Shown: one piece after another, positions 34,555 through 41,973 of the stretch
Layout: every line of letters begins with the position of its first letter
How positions within the stretch are numbered: the first letter of the stretch is position 1
Assembly (NCBI RefSeq): GCF_003201105.1
Contig: NZ_QICJ01000002.1
Coordinates: forward strand, 434,001 to 498,000
Direction: 5' to 3'
Source: Dyella sp. AtDHG13
GTDB lineage: Bacteria; Pseudomonadota; Gammaproteobacteria; Xanthomonadales; Rhodanobacteraceae
Length of the DNA stretch: 64,000 nucleotides
Notes under the pieces: model-generated
Databases searched by the model: none
What the model was told of the DNA's origin: nothing
What the model saw: only the letters and a program-made list of their open reading frames with translations
Program-made: the position numbers and the translations under genes

Positions 34555-34598
34555 CATGCATGCTTGCATAGCTGTGCATTTCTATGCATAGTTGCATA
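34555..34598. promoter_or_regulatory. Second operator cluster, before the rightward early operon
   Basis: Two clear TGCA-N4-TGCA sites: CATGCATGCTTGCATA at 34555-34570 and TATGCATAGTTGCATA at 34583-34598; the latter shares both six-base half sites with the best cI/cro operator. More TGCA half sites lie between and around them. They sit between the secreted-protein gene and the first rightward early gene, so CI/Cro probably controls this promoter as well. Confidence 0.75.
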
Positions 34599-34619
34599 CA
34601 CCTGCAAACGGGGGTATGC

Positions 34620-34814
34620 ATGAACGTCGCACTTCTTCGAGCACCAGTCGAGCGTACAAAGCCGGCCACCGGTGTTCTGCGCACGAACACACGCCGCAAG
34701 AGCAAAAGCGTCGTGCATCTGGGCCCGAGCCCGACCTTCAAGGCGCTCGTGTTCTGCCTGGGCTGGGCCGGTGCCCTGCTGGTGTGGGTCGGTCGCATGG
34801 CGGGGCTGCTATGA
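34620..34814 (+). CDS. First rightward early gene, small membrane protein (64 aa)
   Basis: ATG 34620 follows a GGGGG ribosome site right after the operator cluster. Basic N-terminus and one C-terminal membrane helix (TFKALVFCLGWAGALLVWVGRMAGLL). The stop overlaps the next gene (ATGA). Function unknown. Confidence 0.75.
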   Translation: MNVALLRAPVERTKPATGVLRTNTRRKSKSVVHLGPSPTFKALVFCLGWAGALLVWVGRMAGLL

Positions 34815-35143
34815 ACGGGCGCCTCCAGCTTCCAGCCAGCGTCGGCATGCCGCGCCAGCTCATCATCTTCAAGTCCGCGCAGACGTGGACGGTCAGCCTC
34901 CACCTGCTTGACTGCCATTTCGCGGCCGTGTTCGCCGCCAGCGAACGCCTTCGCCTCGACTGGAGCAACAGCATGCCTGTGCTGTGGGTCGGCGATACCG
35001 CCTTCGACCTGGTCGGCGACGAACCCGAGCAGATCTCGCGCTTCACTGGCATGCCTTTACCCCTCAAGCCGGCGGCGGCGGGGGTACTCCCTCCCTGTCC
35101 CGCTCCTGCTGTCGCCGGCCCCTCTTCGGAGGTGCGAGCATGA
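34811..35143 (+). CDS. Hypothetical early protein (110 aa)
   Basis: Coupled to both neighbours by ATGA overlaps. Contains MPRQLIIFKSAQTWTVSLHLLDCHFAAVFAASERLRLDW and ends in a Pro/Ala tail. No recognised domain. Confidence 0.72.
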   Translation: MNGRLQLPASVGMPRQLIIFKSAQTWTVSLHLLDCHFAAVFAASERLRLDWSNSMPVLWVGDTAFDLVGDEPEQISRFTGMPLPLKPAAAGVLPPCPAPAVAGPSSEVRA

Positions 35144-35442
35144 GCACCATTACAACGATGGAGATGGCGCTCGATCAGATCGACAACGAGCGCGCGGTCC
35201 TGGCGAAATCGTTGGAACTGACGGTCATCCATAAGTTAACCCGCATCGAGCAAGTCGCGGTCGTTCTGCGCAAGCACGACGAGATGCGCGATGCAGTCGC
35301 CGCGTTGGTCGAAGTCGCCGGACGGACGATCCCGTTCCTGCGCGACGAAGCCGCCAAGTACGAAGACGACGGTTCAAACGAACCGCTGGAGATCGCGCGC
35401 GACCTCGAAGCGCTCCTCAAGCACGCAGGGGGTGTCGAGTGA
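35140..35442 (+). CDS. Hypothetical helical early protein (100 aa)
   Basis: Starts in the previous stop (ATGA). Mostly helical and charged (MALDQIDNERAVLAKSLELTVIHKLTRIEQVAVVLRKHDEM). No known family. Confidence 0.72.
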   Translation: MSTITTMEMALDQIDNERAVLAKSLELTVIHKLTRIEQVAVVLRKHDEMRDAVAALVEVAGRTIPFLRDEAAKYEDDGSNEPLEIARDLEALLKHAGGVE

Positions 35443-35642
35443 GCAACGAGCTGGCGTACTTCAATGCGCTCAAGCGCATCGCCGCATTTCAGTCCCCGGA
35501 CAAGCTTCGTCGAAACGCGGAGCGCCAGTATGGGCTCCAAGGCGAGGAAGCCATTGAAATGGCATACGAGAACGTCTTGGCAGCGGCCAAGGCGGCCATT
35601 CGCGGAAAGCGCGCGCCGAAGGTTCAAGGCGGTGAAGCATGA
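35439..35642 (+). CDS. Hypothetical early protein (67 aa)
   Basis: GTG start overlaps the previous stop (GTGA). Helical, basic C-terminus (AAAKAAIRGKRAPKVQGG). Unknown function. Confidence 0.68.
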   Translation: MSNELAYFNALKRIAAFQSPDKLRRNAERQYGLQGEEAIEMAYENVLAAAKAAIRGKRAPKVQGGEA

Positions 35643-35815
35643 GCGGCCTCTGCGACCTGGCCGAACTCGACTGCACCGACGCCGAGAAGATCGCCCTCGC
35701 CTTCGACCTGTGCAGCCTCCTTCGCATCGTTCCCCTTTCGCTGGCCGCGGCGGAGCCGTCACCCCCTTGCGGTGATGCCGTGGCCAGCTCCCTTTCCATG
35801 GAGCAGATGGCATGA
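35639..35815 (+). CDS. Short early protein (58 aa)
   Basis: ATG 35639 overlaps the stop before it and the stop at 35813-35815 overlaps the next ATG, so the frame fills the slot exactly. Product begins MSGLCDLAELDCTDAEKIAL and ends in SMEQMA. Acidic N-terminal half with three Cys; unknown. Confidence 0.65.
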   Translation: MSGLCDLAELDCTDAEKIALAFDLCSLLRIVPLSLAAAEPSPPCGDAVASSLSMEQMA

Positions 35816-36165
35816 GCGTACCCATGACGGTCGCCGCGACCATTCGCGGCCGTGCAGCTTTCGACGAAGTGCGCGCGCTGTTCGACCAGCTCTATCTGAT
35901 CGATTCGGATATTGCCCACCTGGACGAAAACCTGGTTCCGGACGACGGCATTACCGAATACCGGCTTACCGAGGCTGAGCTCCGGCACGCCCTCCAAAAC
36001 CGCCGCGACGCCGTGCTGAACAAGCTCGAAAACAAGGGCATCCGCATTGCGCCGGACCCTGCACCGGTAGCGCCCGCAATGGCTGTCATCGAGACCGGCG
36101 TTATGCAGGTGCCAGGAGATGCCGTTCTCTTCCATACCGACATTCCACAAGGGGAAGCCTCCTGA
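35812..36165 (+). CDS. Hypothetical early protein (117 aa)
   Basis: Helical N-terminus (FDEVRALFDQLYLIDSDIAHLDENLV), then EAELRHALQNRRDAVLNKLENKGI. Coupled to both neighbours. Unknown. Confidence 0.72.
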   Translation: MSVPMTVAATIRGRAAFDEVRALFDQLYLIDSDIAHLDENLVPDDGITEYRLTEAELRHALQNRRDAVLNKLENKGIRIAPDPAPVAPAMAVIETGVMQVPGDAVLFHTDIPQGEAS

Positions 36166-36434
36166 TGTTTGGACGTAAGCGCCAGATCGAAGTCATGCGC
36201 CAGGCGTTGCTCTACTACGCCAACCGCGACACCTACCGCCGGAAGGGGAAGCACCCCAAGGGTACACCGGTGCGCTACAAGCACGCGCCCATCGTCGACG
36301 ACCACGGGTCTACGGCACGCCTCGCGCTGCGCCGCGTCGAAAGCATGGCGACGTTCCGCTGGTTCCGGCGCAGGCCTGTCGACCTTGGTTCGCTCACGCT
36401 GCCCAAGCCGCTCGCCACCAGCGACGAATCCTGA
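36165..36434 (+). CDS. Basic hypothetical protein (89 aa)
   Basis: Starts MFGRKRQIEVMRQALLYYANRDTYRRKGKHPKG; strongly basic, possibly nucleic-acid binding. The start shares a base with the previous stop (TGATG). Confidence 0.7.
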   Translation: MFGRKRQIEVMRQALLYYANRDTYRRKGKHPKGTPVRYKHAPIVDDHGSTARLALRRVESMATFRWFRRRPVDLGSLTLPKPLATSDES

Positions 36435-36492
36435 TCCATCCGTTTTGCAGTCGCGCGGCGACGCCGCGTTCCTTTCCTCGTCGGAGTAACCC

Positions 36493-36831
36493 ATGAAACA
36501 GGAAAAGCTGTTCGACCTGTTCGGTGAACTCGACGCCGGCGTGTTCCTCAACAAGGTCGCACGCGGCCTCGCTGATGTGGCACTCGGCGCCGTCACCACC
36601 AACAAACCGGGCAAGGTCATCTTGACCTTCGACCTGAAGCAGATCGGCACCAGCAACCAGGTGCACATCAAGCACGCCATCAAGATGATCAAGCCGACAC
36701 CGAACGGCAAGGTCACCGAAGAGAACAGCACCGAGACGCCCGTATATGTCGGCGTCGGCGGCACGCTGAGCGCGCTCCCCGAAAAGCAGGAGCCGCTGTT
36801 CAAGGGTTCCGACGCACCGGCGAAGGAATAA
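36493..36831 (+). CDS. Hypothetical protein upstream of DUF2303 (112 aa)
   Basis: Six bases before the DUF2303 gene. Begins MKQEKLFDLFGELDAGVFLNKVARGLADVALGAV and contains KVILTFDLKQIGTSNQVHIKHAIKM. This gene pair is common in temperate phages; function unknown. Confidence 0.75.
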   Translation: MKQEKLFDLFGELDAGVFLNKVARGLADVALGAVTTNKPGKVILTFDLKQIGTSNQVHIKHAIKMIKPTPNGKVTEENSTETPVYVGVGGTLSALPEKQEPLFKGSDAPAKE

Positions 36832-36837
36832 GCCGCC

Positions 36838-37653
36838 ATGGAAAACATCGAACTGATCCAGAACACGGCCGTCGAAGCCGCGGGCAAGCGCCTGCTATCG
36901 GCAACCAACCTACCGCGCGCGGTCATCGTTGACGGCGACCAGGAAGTGAAGTCGCTGGAGCACCTCCAGCCTGGTCGCCATCGCTTCCGCGGCCAGATGA
37001 CCACCAACGTGATGGCTGACTTCTGCGCCTACGTGAAGGGGGTCGCCGGCGACAAGGCCGTCCCGGGCTTCGTGAACGTCCAGGGCATGACTGCCAAGGT
37101 GTTCTTCAACCTGGGTTCGGAGACAGCGCCGGGCCATGGCGACTGGACGGCAACGCTCGGGCTGCAGCCCACCGCCGCCTACAAGGCACTTCAGGAAGCG
37201 GCGGGCCGCCGCTTCGACCAGGCTGGTCTCATCGACTGGATCGAGGACTGGAACGATGTGCTGGTCGCCGACTTCACCGAAGGCAATGCGTCCCTGACCC
37301 GCGCGATCGCCGCTGTGCGCAAGCTGAAGATCAGCACGAAGAGCGAAGCCACGCACACCACACAGGACTTCAGCGCCAGCCGCAGCGCGCTGGAAGAGGT
37401 CGAGGCCTCGGGTGCCGATGTGCTGCCGGTCGGGTTCCGGCTGGCGACCGAGCCGTATGACGGGCTGACCTCGCGCAGCTTCTCGCTGAAGCTGTCCGTG
37501 CTCACGGGCGGCGACAAGCCGGCCCTCACCCTGCGCTGGCTCCGGAAGGAGCAGCAGCTCGAACAGATCGCGCGCGAGTTCAAGAGCGTGCTGGTGGAGC
37601 AGCTGGGACCGTCGGCCACGCTGGCCATCGGCGCCTTCGAACTCGGCAAGTAA
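36838..37653 (+). CDS. DUF2303 (YfdQ-like) protein (271 aa)
   Basis: Matches DUF2303 in length and in segments such as FRGQMTTNVMADFCAYV, WTATLGLQPTAAYKALQEA and FSASRSALEEVEASG. YfdQ homologues occur in prophage early regions; biochemical role unknown. A 173-bp gap follows in which no gene was seen. Confidence 0.87.
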   Translation: MENIELIQNTAVEAAGKRLLSATNLPRAVIVDGDQEVKSLEHLQPGRHRFRGQMTTNVMADFCAYVKGVAGDKAVPGFVNVQGMTAKVFFNLGSETAPGHGDWTATLGLQPTAAYKALQEAAGRRFDQAGLIDWIEDWNDVLVADFTEGNASLTRAIAAVRKLKISTKSEATHTTQDFSASRSALEEVEASGADVLPVGFRLATEPYDGLTSRSFSLKLSVLTGGDKPALTLRWLRKEQQLEQIAREFKSVLVEQLGPSATLAIGAFELGK

Positions 37654-37826
37654 CGAATCGCCCACGCTGGGCAGCCGACGCCGGCGGGATATCCGGCCAG
37701 CCACACACCGAGGAGAGACGGTCGCTCTGCGCCAAAGCAAAACCGGCAACTTGATCCGGGGAGCGGAGGAGAACGTATCGACGCGGGACACGTAACCCGC
37801 ACCTTTCAACCAACCGGAGCATCCAC

Positions 37827-38012
37827 ATGGATCGCGAGTTCAAGTTCAACCTCGACCAGCGCGTCACGATCACCGAGAGCGGCGAAAGCGGAGACGTGAT
37901 CGGCCGCGCCGAGTACAGCAAGTCCGAGAACCACTACTTCATCCGCTACAAGGCCGGCGACGGCCGTGCCACGCAGGACTGGTGGGGTGAATCGGCCCTG
38001 CACGCTGCGTAA
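37827..38012 (+). CDS. Small hypothetical protein (61 aa)
   Basis: MDREFKFNLDQRVTITESGESGDVIGRAEYSK... ends WWGESALHAA. Looks like a small SH3-like beta barrel (five-strand alternating pattern), of the kind described in phage DUF-type small proteins. Unknown function. Confidence 0.72.
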   Translation: MDREFKFNLDQRVTITESGESGDVIGRAEYSKSENHYFIRYKAGDGRATQDWWGESALHAA

Positions 38013-38050
38013 GCCTCCCCGCCCTGTGGAGTAGCACAGGGCACAAAGAA

Positions 38051-38130
38051 GCCCGCTGCAGAGCCTGCCGGTGTAGGCGCCAAGGTTCATTGGCCTTGGA
38101 AAACGTGCGGTTCGAATCCCTCCAGCGGGC
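38051..38130 (+). tRNA. tRNA-like element, imperfect cloverleaf
   Basis: An 80-base element closed by gcccgctg / cagcgggc; with flanking bases the clamp is a 14-bp perfect inverted repeat. Inside are a D-like arm (GCCT/AGGC with a GG-containing loop), a stem CAAGG/CCTTG with an 8-base loop TTCATTGG (CAT or TCA as possible anticodon), and a TTCGAAT T-loop whose stem pairs poorly. No encoded CCA. It may be a phage tRNA, a tRNA mimic or a degenerate attachment site. Confidence 0.5.
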
Positions 38131-38180
38131 TTCTTTGTACGAATGAGCCGGCAACGCCGGCAAAGGAACAAGGCCAGGCC

Positions 38181-38594
38181 ATGGGACTGCTCACCTCACT
38201 CAACCGCCAGCAGCGCCGCGCAGCGATCAAGCAGCTGCAGGCGGACAATGCGAAGCAGCCAGTGACCATGACCGCCATCGACCTGGCGAACTGGCCGAAA
38301 AAGCTACCGCCTGGGCTCGAATATGCGTGGCGCTCGCGCACGTTCTTGGCGCAGCTCTATCGCGAGCCGAACGGCCTACGACTCAGCGTCAACCGCTCCA
38401 CCACCATGGGCGATCGCTGGGACGAGAACATCACCTGGGACGAACTCATGCGCGTGAAGGCTGAGTGCGGTTTCGGCGGCTACTGGGCCGTCGAGGTCTT
38501 CCCGCCGGAACAGCACGTCGTCAACGTCGCCAACATGCGCCACCTGTGGCTTCTGGACGCGGCGCCGGACTTCGCCTGGAAGCGCGTCGCATGA
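38181..38594 (+). CDS. Hypothetical phage protein, DUF7694-like (137 aa)
   Basis: Begins MGLLTSLNRQQRRAAIKQLQADNAKQP; the central part (WRSRTFLAQLYREPNGLRLSVNRSTTMGDRWDENITWDELMRVKAECGFG) matches my memory of small phage proteins that read single residues of host surfaces poorly; function unknown. Confidence 0.72.
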   Translation: MGLLTSLNRQQRRAAIKQLQADNAKQPVTMTAIDLANWPKKLPPGLEYAWRSRTFLAQLYREPNGLRLSVNRSTTMGDRWDENITWDELMRVKAECGFGGYWAVEVFPPEQHVVNVANMRHLWLLDAAPDFAWKRVA

Positions 38595-38833
38595 CCGACA
38601 TCCTCTACCTCTGCCAGCGAGCACGCGCCAGCACCCGTTGCGGTGCCGCGATCGATGGAGCCCTGCGCCATGCGCGCCAGGCGCAGCTGGAGGCCAAAGC
38701 GGCAGGCCTGCGCCCTAAGGACGCCTCTTCCATCGATCGCGCCATCCGCGAGCTGGAAGACGCCCTCACCGGTACCGAGAACCACCGACAGCGCCTTCTC
38801 AGGAAGGCTGACAGAAAGGACAAGGGGGAGTGA
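38591..38833 (+). CDS. Hypothetical helical protein (80 aa)
   Basis: ATG overlaps the previous stop (ATGA). Ala/Arg-rich helices (RARASTRCGAAIDGALRHARQAQLEAKAAGL), ends in a basic KADRKDKGE. Unknown. Confidence 0.68.
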   Translation: MTDILYLCQRARASTRCGAAIDGALRHARQAQLEAKAAGLRPKDASSIDRAIRELEDALTGTENHRQRLLRKADRKDKGE

Positions 38834-39063
38834 TGGGAAGGCTTGCTCTATCGATGATTCCAACTGCCTACCGACTCAACGGCTTGGCTACGGCTTCCAC
38901 CGACGAGGCGCTCCGAATCGTTGCAAAGCACCTCGATCTGCCGATGGAGGATTCCGAGACCGTGGACTTCCTGCGCCACGCCTTCGCGTCGGCCGAAACC
39001 GAGATCCGGCTTGAAGAGGCCAAGCAACGTGTGGCGCGACTGAAGGAGAGCAGCAATGACTGA
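38833..39063 (+). CDS. Hypothetical protein (76 aa)
   Basis: ATG 38833 shares a base with the previous stop; GTG 38830 is an alternative. Acidic helical C-terminal half (SETVDFLRHAFASAETEIRLEEAKQRVARLKES). Unknown. Confidence 0.67.
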   Translation: MGRLALSMIPTAYRLNGLATASTDEALRIVAKHLDLPMEDSETVDFLRHAFASAETEIRLEEAKQRVARLKESSND

Positions 39064-39253
39064 CCAGCGAATCCGCTGCGTGAGGATCGAAACCGACGGC
39101 ACCTACATCGTTGGGCCGCTCGCCGAACTTCATACCCTGCTCGACAGCGTGCTTCCCCATGAGGACGACATCGAGGACAGCGAGACCGTCACTCTCACCT
39201 TTCCGCTCATGACGCTCGCCGAACTGGACGCCCTGCCGGAGTTCGAGGGATGA
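39056..39253 (+). CDS. Small acidic hypothetical protein (65 aa)
   Basis: Overlaps its upstream neighbour by 8 bases and the next gene by ATGA. Highly acidic (HEDDIEDSETVTLTF). Small acidic phage proteins often mimic DNA or bind host factors; this is speculation here. Confidence 0.67.
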   Translation: MTDQRIRCVRIETDGTYIVGPLAELHTLLDSVLPHEDDIEDSETVTLTFPLMTLAELDALPEFEG

Positions 39254-39786
39254 ACGACCAGCTGAAGGCCTGCCCGTTCTGCGGTGGCCAAGCCAACATC
39301 ATCGAAGCCGAAGACGTCGACGGTCGTTTCGCGGCCGTCGGCTGCTCGAAGTGCGGATGCGGCTCTCGGCAGCATTACTTCCTCGGCGATGACGCTCGCC
39401 AGCAGGTTACATCCGCCTGGAACACTCGCGCGCAGGCCGAGGACGGAGCTGCGGTTCGGCTGCCTGTTCCCTTCTCTATCGACACGCGCCACAAGAACGA
39501 AGGGTTCGTGACGCTCGGATTCAGTGACAGGGAAACGCGCGACCGCTTCATCAAGGCGATCCAGTCGCATCATACGCCCCTCTACACCCACCCGCCCCGC
39601 GCCCAAGAGGCTGGGGAGGATGCGAGGGATGCGGCTCGCTACAACTACCTGCTCGACTGCGAAGTCATCGCCGCACGCGAATACCTCCCCAACCTGGATG
39701 CCGATGCGTTCAAGGCATCGCGCCGTGCAAAGCATGACAGCGCGATAGCCGCCCTATCCGCCCAGCGCGGGGAGGCTGAGTCATGA
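39250..39786 (+). CDS. Lar-like restriction alleviation domain protein (178 aa)
   Basis: The first ~60 residues have the Lar pattern: LKACPFCGGQANI, then VGCSKCGCGSRQHY and ending SAWNTRA, i.e. a zinc-binding CPFCGG...CxxC domain. Lar of Rac prophage modulates type I restriction. The C-terminal ~100 residues form an extra unassigned domain. Confidence 0.8.
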   Translation: MNDQLKACPFCGGQANIIEAEDVDGRFAAVGCSKCGCGSRQHYFLGDDARQQVTSAWNTRAQAEDGAAVRLPVPFSIDTRHKNEGFVTLGFSDRETRDRFIKAIQSHHTPLYTHPPRAQEAGEDARDAARYNYLLDCEVIAAREYLPNLDADAFKASRRAKHDSAIAALSAQRGEAES

Positions 39787-40058
39787 GCATGTTTGATCGA
39801 CCTGGCGCTATGGCCGCAGCCAAAGAATGGAACGCCGCGCGCGAGGCAGAGTCGGCTGCACAGCTTGAATACGATGCGGCACGGGAAAAGCACTGGGCTG
39901 CTCTCGTGCGCATGGCCAACGCGCATAAAAGCGCTGTCGAGACCGTCGGCCCAGAGTACGCAGACGTCTTTCTCTGGATCGATGAGCTGCACGGCAAGCG
40001 CGATCAGATTCTCGCCTCAACCGCCATCGCCAAATCCACGGAGGCCGCCAATGGGTGA
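39783..40058 (+). CDS. Hypothetical coiled-coil protein (91 aa)
   Basis: Helical (AMAAAKEWNAAREAESAAQLEYDAAREKHWAALVRM). Coupled to both neighbours; its stop overlaps the methylase start. Unknown. Confidence 0.7.
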   Translation: MSMFDRPGAMAAAKEWNAAREAESAAQLEYDAAREKHWAALVRMANAHKSAVETVGPEYADVFLWIDELHGKRDQILASTAIAKSTEAANG

Positions 40059-41433
40059 GCCGATCACCTACGGGTCAGTGTGCAGCGGCATCGAGGCCGT
40101 GACGGTGGCCATGGAGCCCGAGGGCTGGCGCGCGGACTGGTTCGCTGAGATTGAGCCATTCCCGTGCAGCGTGCTCGCTCACCACTACCCTGCTGTTCCG
40201 AACCTTGGTGACATGACCACCATCGCCTTGCGCGTGCTCAAGGGCGACGTCCGTGCCCCCGACGTGCTGGTCGGCGGTACGCCCTGCCAGGCGTTCAGCG
40301 TGGCCGGCACCCGCAACTCCCTGGCCGACGAGCGCGGCAACCTGACACTGCGATACGTGGAGCTGGCGAATGCAATTGACGATGTTCGAACCGCTGCAGG
40401 AAATCCTGCAGCCGTCATCTGGTGGGAAAACGTCCCCGGAGTCCTCAGCACGAAAGACAATGCCTTCGGGTGCTTTCTGGCTGGGCTTGCCGGCTCCGAT
40501 GGTGCTCTGGAACCACCAGTCGAACGGCCGGCCGTCGGCAAGTCCAGTCGATACTGGAAGTGGGACAAGGAGCGGAAGGAACACGTCCCGGCGTGGGCAA
40601 ACGTTGGTGCTGTTTATGGACCCCGCCGCGCAATCGCTTGGCGGACCTTGGACGCCCAATATTTCGGACTGGCCCAACGACGCCGCCGTGTGTTCGTTGT
40701 CGCAAGTGCTCGAGACGGGTTCGATCCCGCAACGGTACTTCTTGAGTGGGACCGCATGCGCCGGGATTCTGCGCCGCGCCGCCAAGAGGGGCAAGGCACT
40801 GCCGCCAGCCTTACAGCAAGCGCTGGTCACCATGGCCACAGCAGTCCCAGGGGCGACGGAAGCGACAACCTGATTGCTGGGACGCTTGCCGGTGGTGGCC
40901 GGGCGAACGGTGGCTACAGCTATGACGATGTCCCTCTGGTGAGCGGCACGCTGCAGGCGAGCGGAAAGGCAGCGGGTAGTGCAACCCAACAGGATGCAGA
41001 AGCCGGCATGCTGGTGGCTTTCTCGTGCAAAGACTATGGCGCCGACGCCGGCAATCTGGCCCCAACGCTTCGCGCCATGGGTCATCAAGGTAGCCATCCG
41101 AACGCCGGAGGCCAGATTGCCGTCGCATTCCAAAGTAGCCAATCGGGAATGCGTGTTCAGGACACCCACGCAACGCTCGATGCCAATAACGGGTCGAGGC
41201 GCCATAACGGCATAGCCGATAGTTCGGGCGTGCGCCGCCTCACTCCGCGCGAGTGCGAACGCCTGCAGGGCTTCCCTGACGACTACACCCTGATCGAGGT
41301 GCGCGGTAAGCCCGCCGCTGACGGACCGCGCTACAAGGCCCTCGGCAACAGCATGGCCACCAACGTCATTCGATGGATAGGGCTGCGTATCACCGCTGCC
41401 CTAACCCTGAACAGCGTCATGGAGGCGGCGTGA
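40051..41433 (+). CDS. DNA (cytosine-5) methyltransferase (460 aa)
   Basis: Transfers methyl groups from SAM to cytosine C5. Motifs: I (YGSVCSGIEAVTVAM), IV with catalytic Cys79 (GGTPCQAF), VI (WWENVPG, ENV near 126), VIII (AQRRRRVF), IX/X (LTPRECERLQGFPDDY, ALGNSMATNVI). The target-recognition region (~residues 230-385) is long and Gly/Ser-rich. No restriction enzyme lies nearby, so it probably protects phage DNA from host restriction. Start ATG 40051 follows the gene before by overlap. Confidence 0.94.
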   Translation: MGEPITYGSVCSGIEAVTVAMEPEGWRADWFAEIEPFPCSVLAHHYPAVPNLGDMTTIALRVLKGDVRAPDVLVGGTPCQAFSVAGTRNSLADERGNLTLRYVELANAIDDVRTAAGNPAAVIWWENVPGVLSTKDNAFGCFLAGLAGSDGALEPPVERPAVGKSSRYWKWDKERKEHVPAWANVGAVYGPRRAIAWRTLDAQYFGLAQRRRRVFVVASARDGFDPATVLLEWDRMRRDSAPRRQEGQGTAASLTASAGHHGHSSPRGDGSDNLIAGTLAGGGRANGGYSYDDVPLVSGTLQASGKAAGSATQQDAEAGMLVAFSCKDYGADAGNLAPTLRAMGHQGSHPNAGGQIAVAFQSSQSGMRVQDTHATLDANNGSRRHNGIADSSGVRRLTPRECERLQGFPDDYTLIEVRGKPAADGPRYKALGNSMATNVIRWIGLRITAALTLNSVMEAA

Positions 41434-41435
41434 TG

Positions 41436-41675
41436 TCAGCCTTGCATGGCCAGAGCTTGGCGCCGTCCATCGAGCTTGGCTGCCTTGTCGGCTTGATGCT
41501 CATCGGGAAAGTTCGCCGTGATTCCCTCGAGCAGAGGCCTTATCTCGGCGTTCTTTTCCAAGTCCGGGCGCACATCGTAGATGAACCATCGCCCGTACCA
41601 CTCTTCGCTCTCTCGGGACACGGGAAGCGTGACTGTAGATACCCACAAATGACCAACCGGCATGGGGAACGACAT
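41436..41675 (-). CDS. Minus-strand hypothetical protein A of a duplicated module (79 aa)
   Basis: Convergent with the methylase (2-base gap). Product MSFPMPVGHLWVSTVTLPVSR..., with WYGRWFIYDVRPDLEKNAEIRP. It resembles protein B (41737-41973) in its W-x-G-x-W-x-I-Y motif and C-terminal helix. Its start codon overlaps a plus-strand ATG that opens a remnant resembling the ASCH-like gene. Confidence 0.65.
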   Translation of the reverse strand: MSFPMPVGHLWVSTVTLPVSRESEEWYGRWFIYDVRPDLEKNAEIRPLLEGITANFPDEHQADKAAKLDGRRQALAMQG

Positions 41676-41757
41676 GCGTGACACTCCCATCCTGATGAAT
41701 GGCCCCATGTTCGGCCTGGGCGCCGCGGTGCGCAAGCTACAGGGAACGCGCCACCAG
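41674..41757 (+). pseudogene. Remnant of an ASCH-like gene start
   Basis: Plus-strand reading MRDTPILMNGPMFGLGAAV matches the intact gene start MRERPIIFSGPMVRAVLEG in spacing and residues, but similarity stops after ~25 residues where protein B begins on the other strand. It is best read as the 5' stub of a duplicated gene. Confidence 0.5.
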
Positions 41758-41973
41758 GCTTGCCACCGTGCGCGCCATGCCAATGGCCAGGTCTTCGGTC
41801 TTCTGCAGGTCGGTGTCGCCGTATCGCAGCGGCATCGAGCCAAGGTCCAGCGGCGCCTGGTAGATGGCCCAGGTCCCGACCCAGCCGTCCACCTTCGGCA
41901 GTTCCACCTTCGCAGCGGTCAGGCGCACAACAAACCTTCCAAGTTGAAACTCACGACGAGTGGGGACAGCCAT
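41737..41973 (-). CDS. Minus-strand hypothetical protein B of a duplicated module (78 aa)
   Basis: Product MAVPTRREFQLGRFVVRLTAAK..., with WVGTWAIYQAPLDLG and YGDTDLQKTEDLAIGMARTVASLVARSL. Likely paralogue of protein A. Its ATG lies on the complement of the ASCH-like start, so both genes start from overlapping divergent codons. Unknown function; found by pattern, not by a known family. Confidence 0.68.
   Translation of the reverse strand: MAVPTRREFQLGRFVVRLTAAKVELPKVDGWVGTWAIYQAPLDLGSMPLRYGDTDLQKTEDLAIGMARTVASLVARSL

Noticed and set aside
38051-38130. tRNA-Sec assignment because of the 8-bp acceptor stem and a TCA in the loop
   Set aside because: D arm, anticodon loop size and T stem do not fit tRNA-Sec, and the length is shorter than usual.
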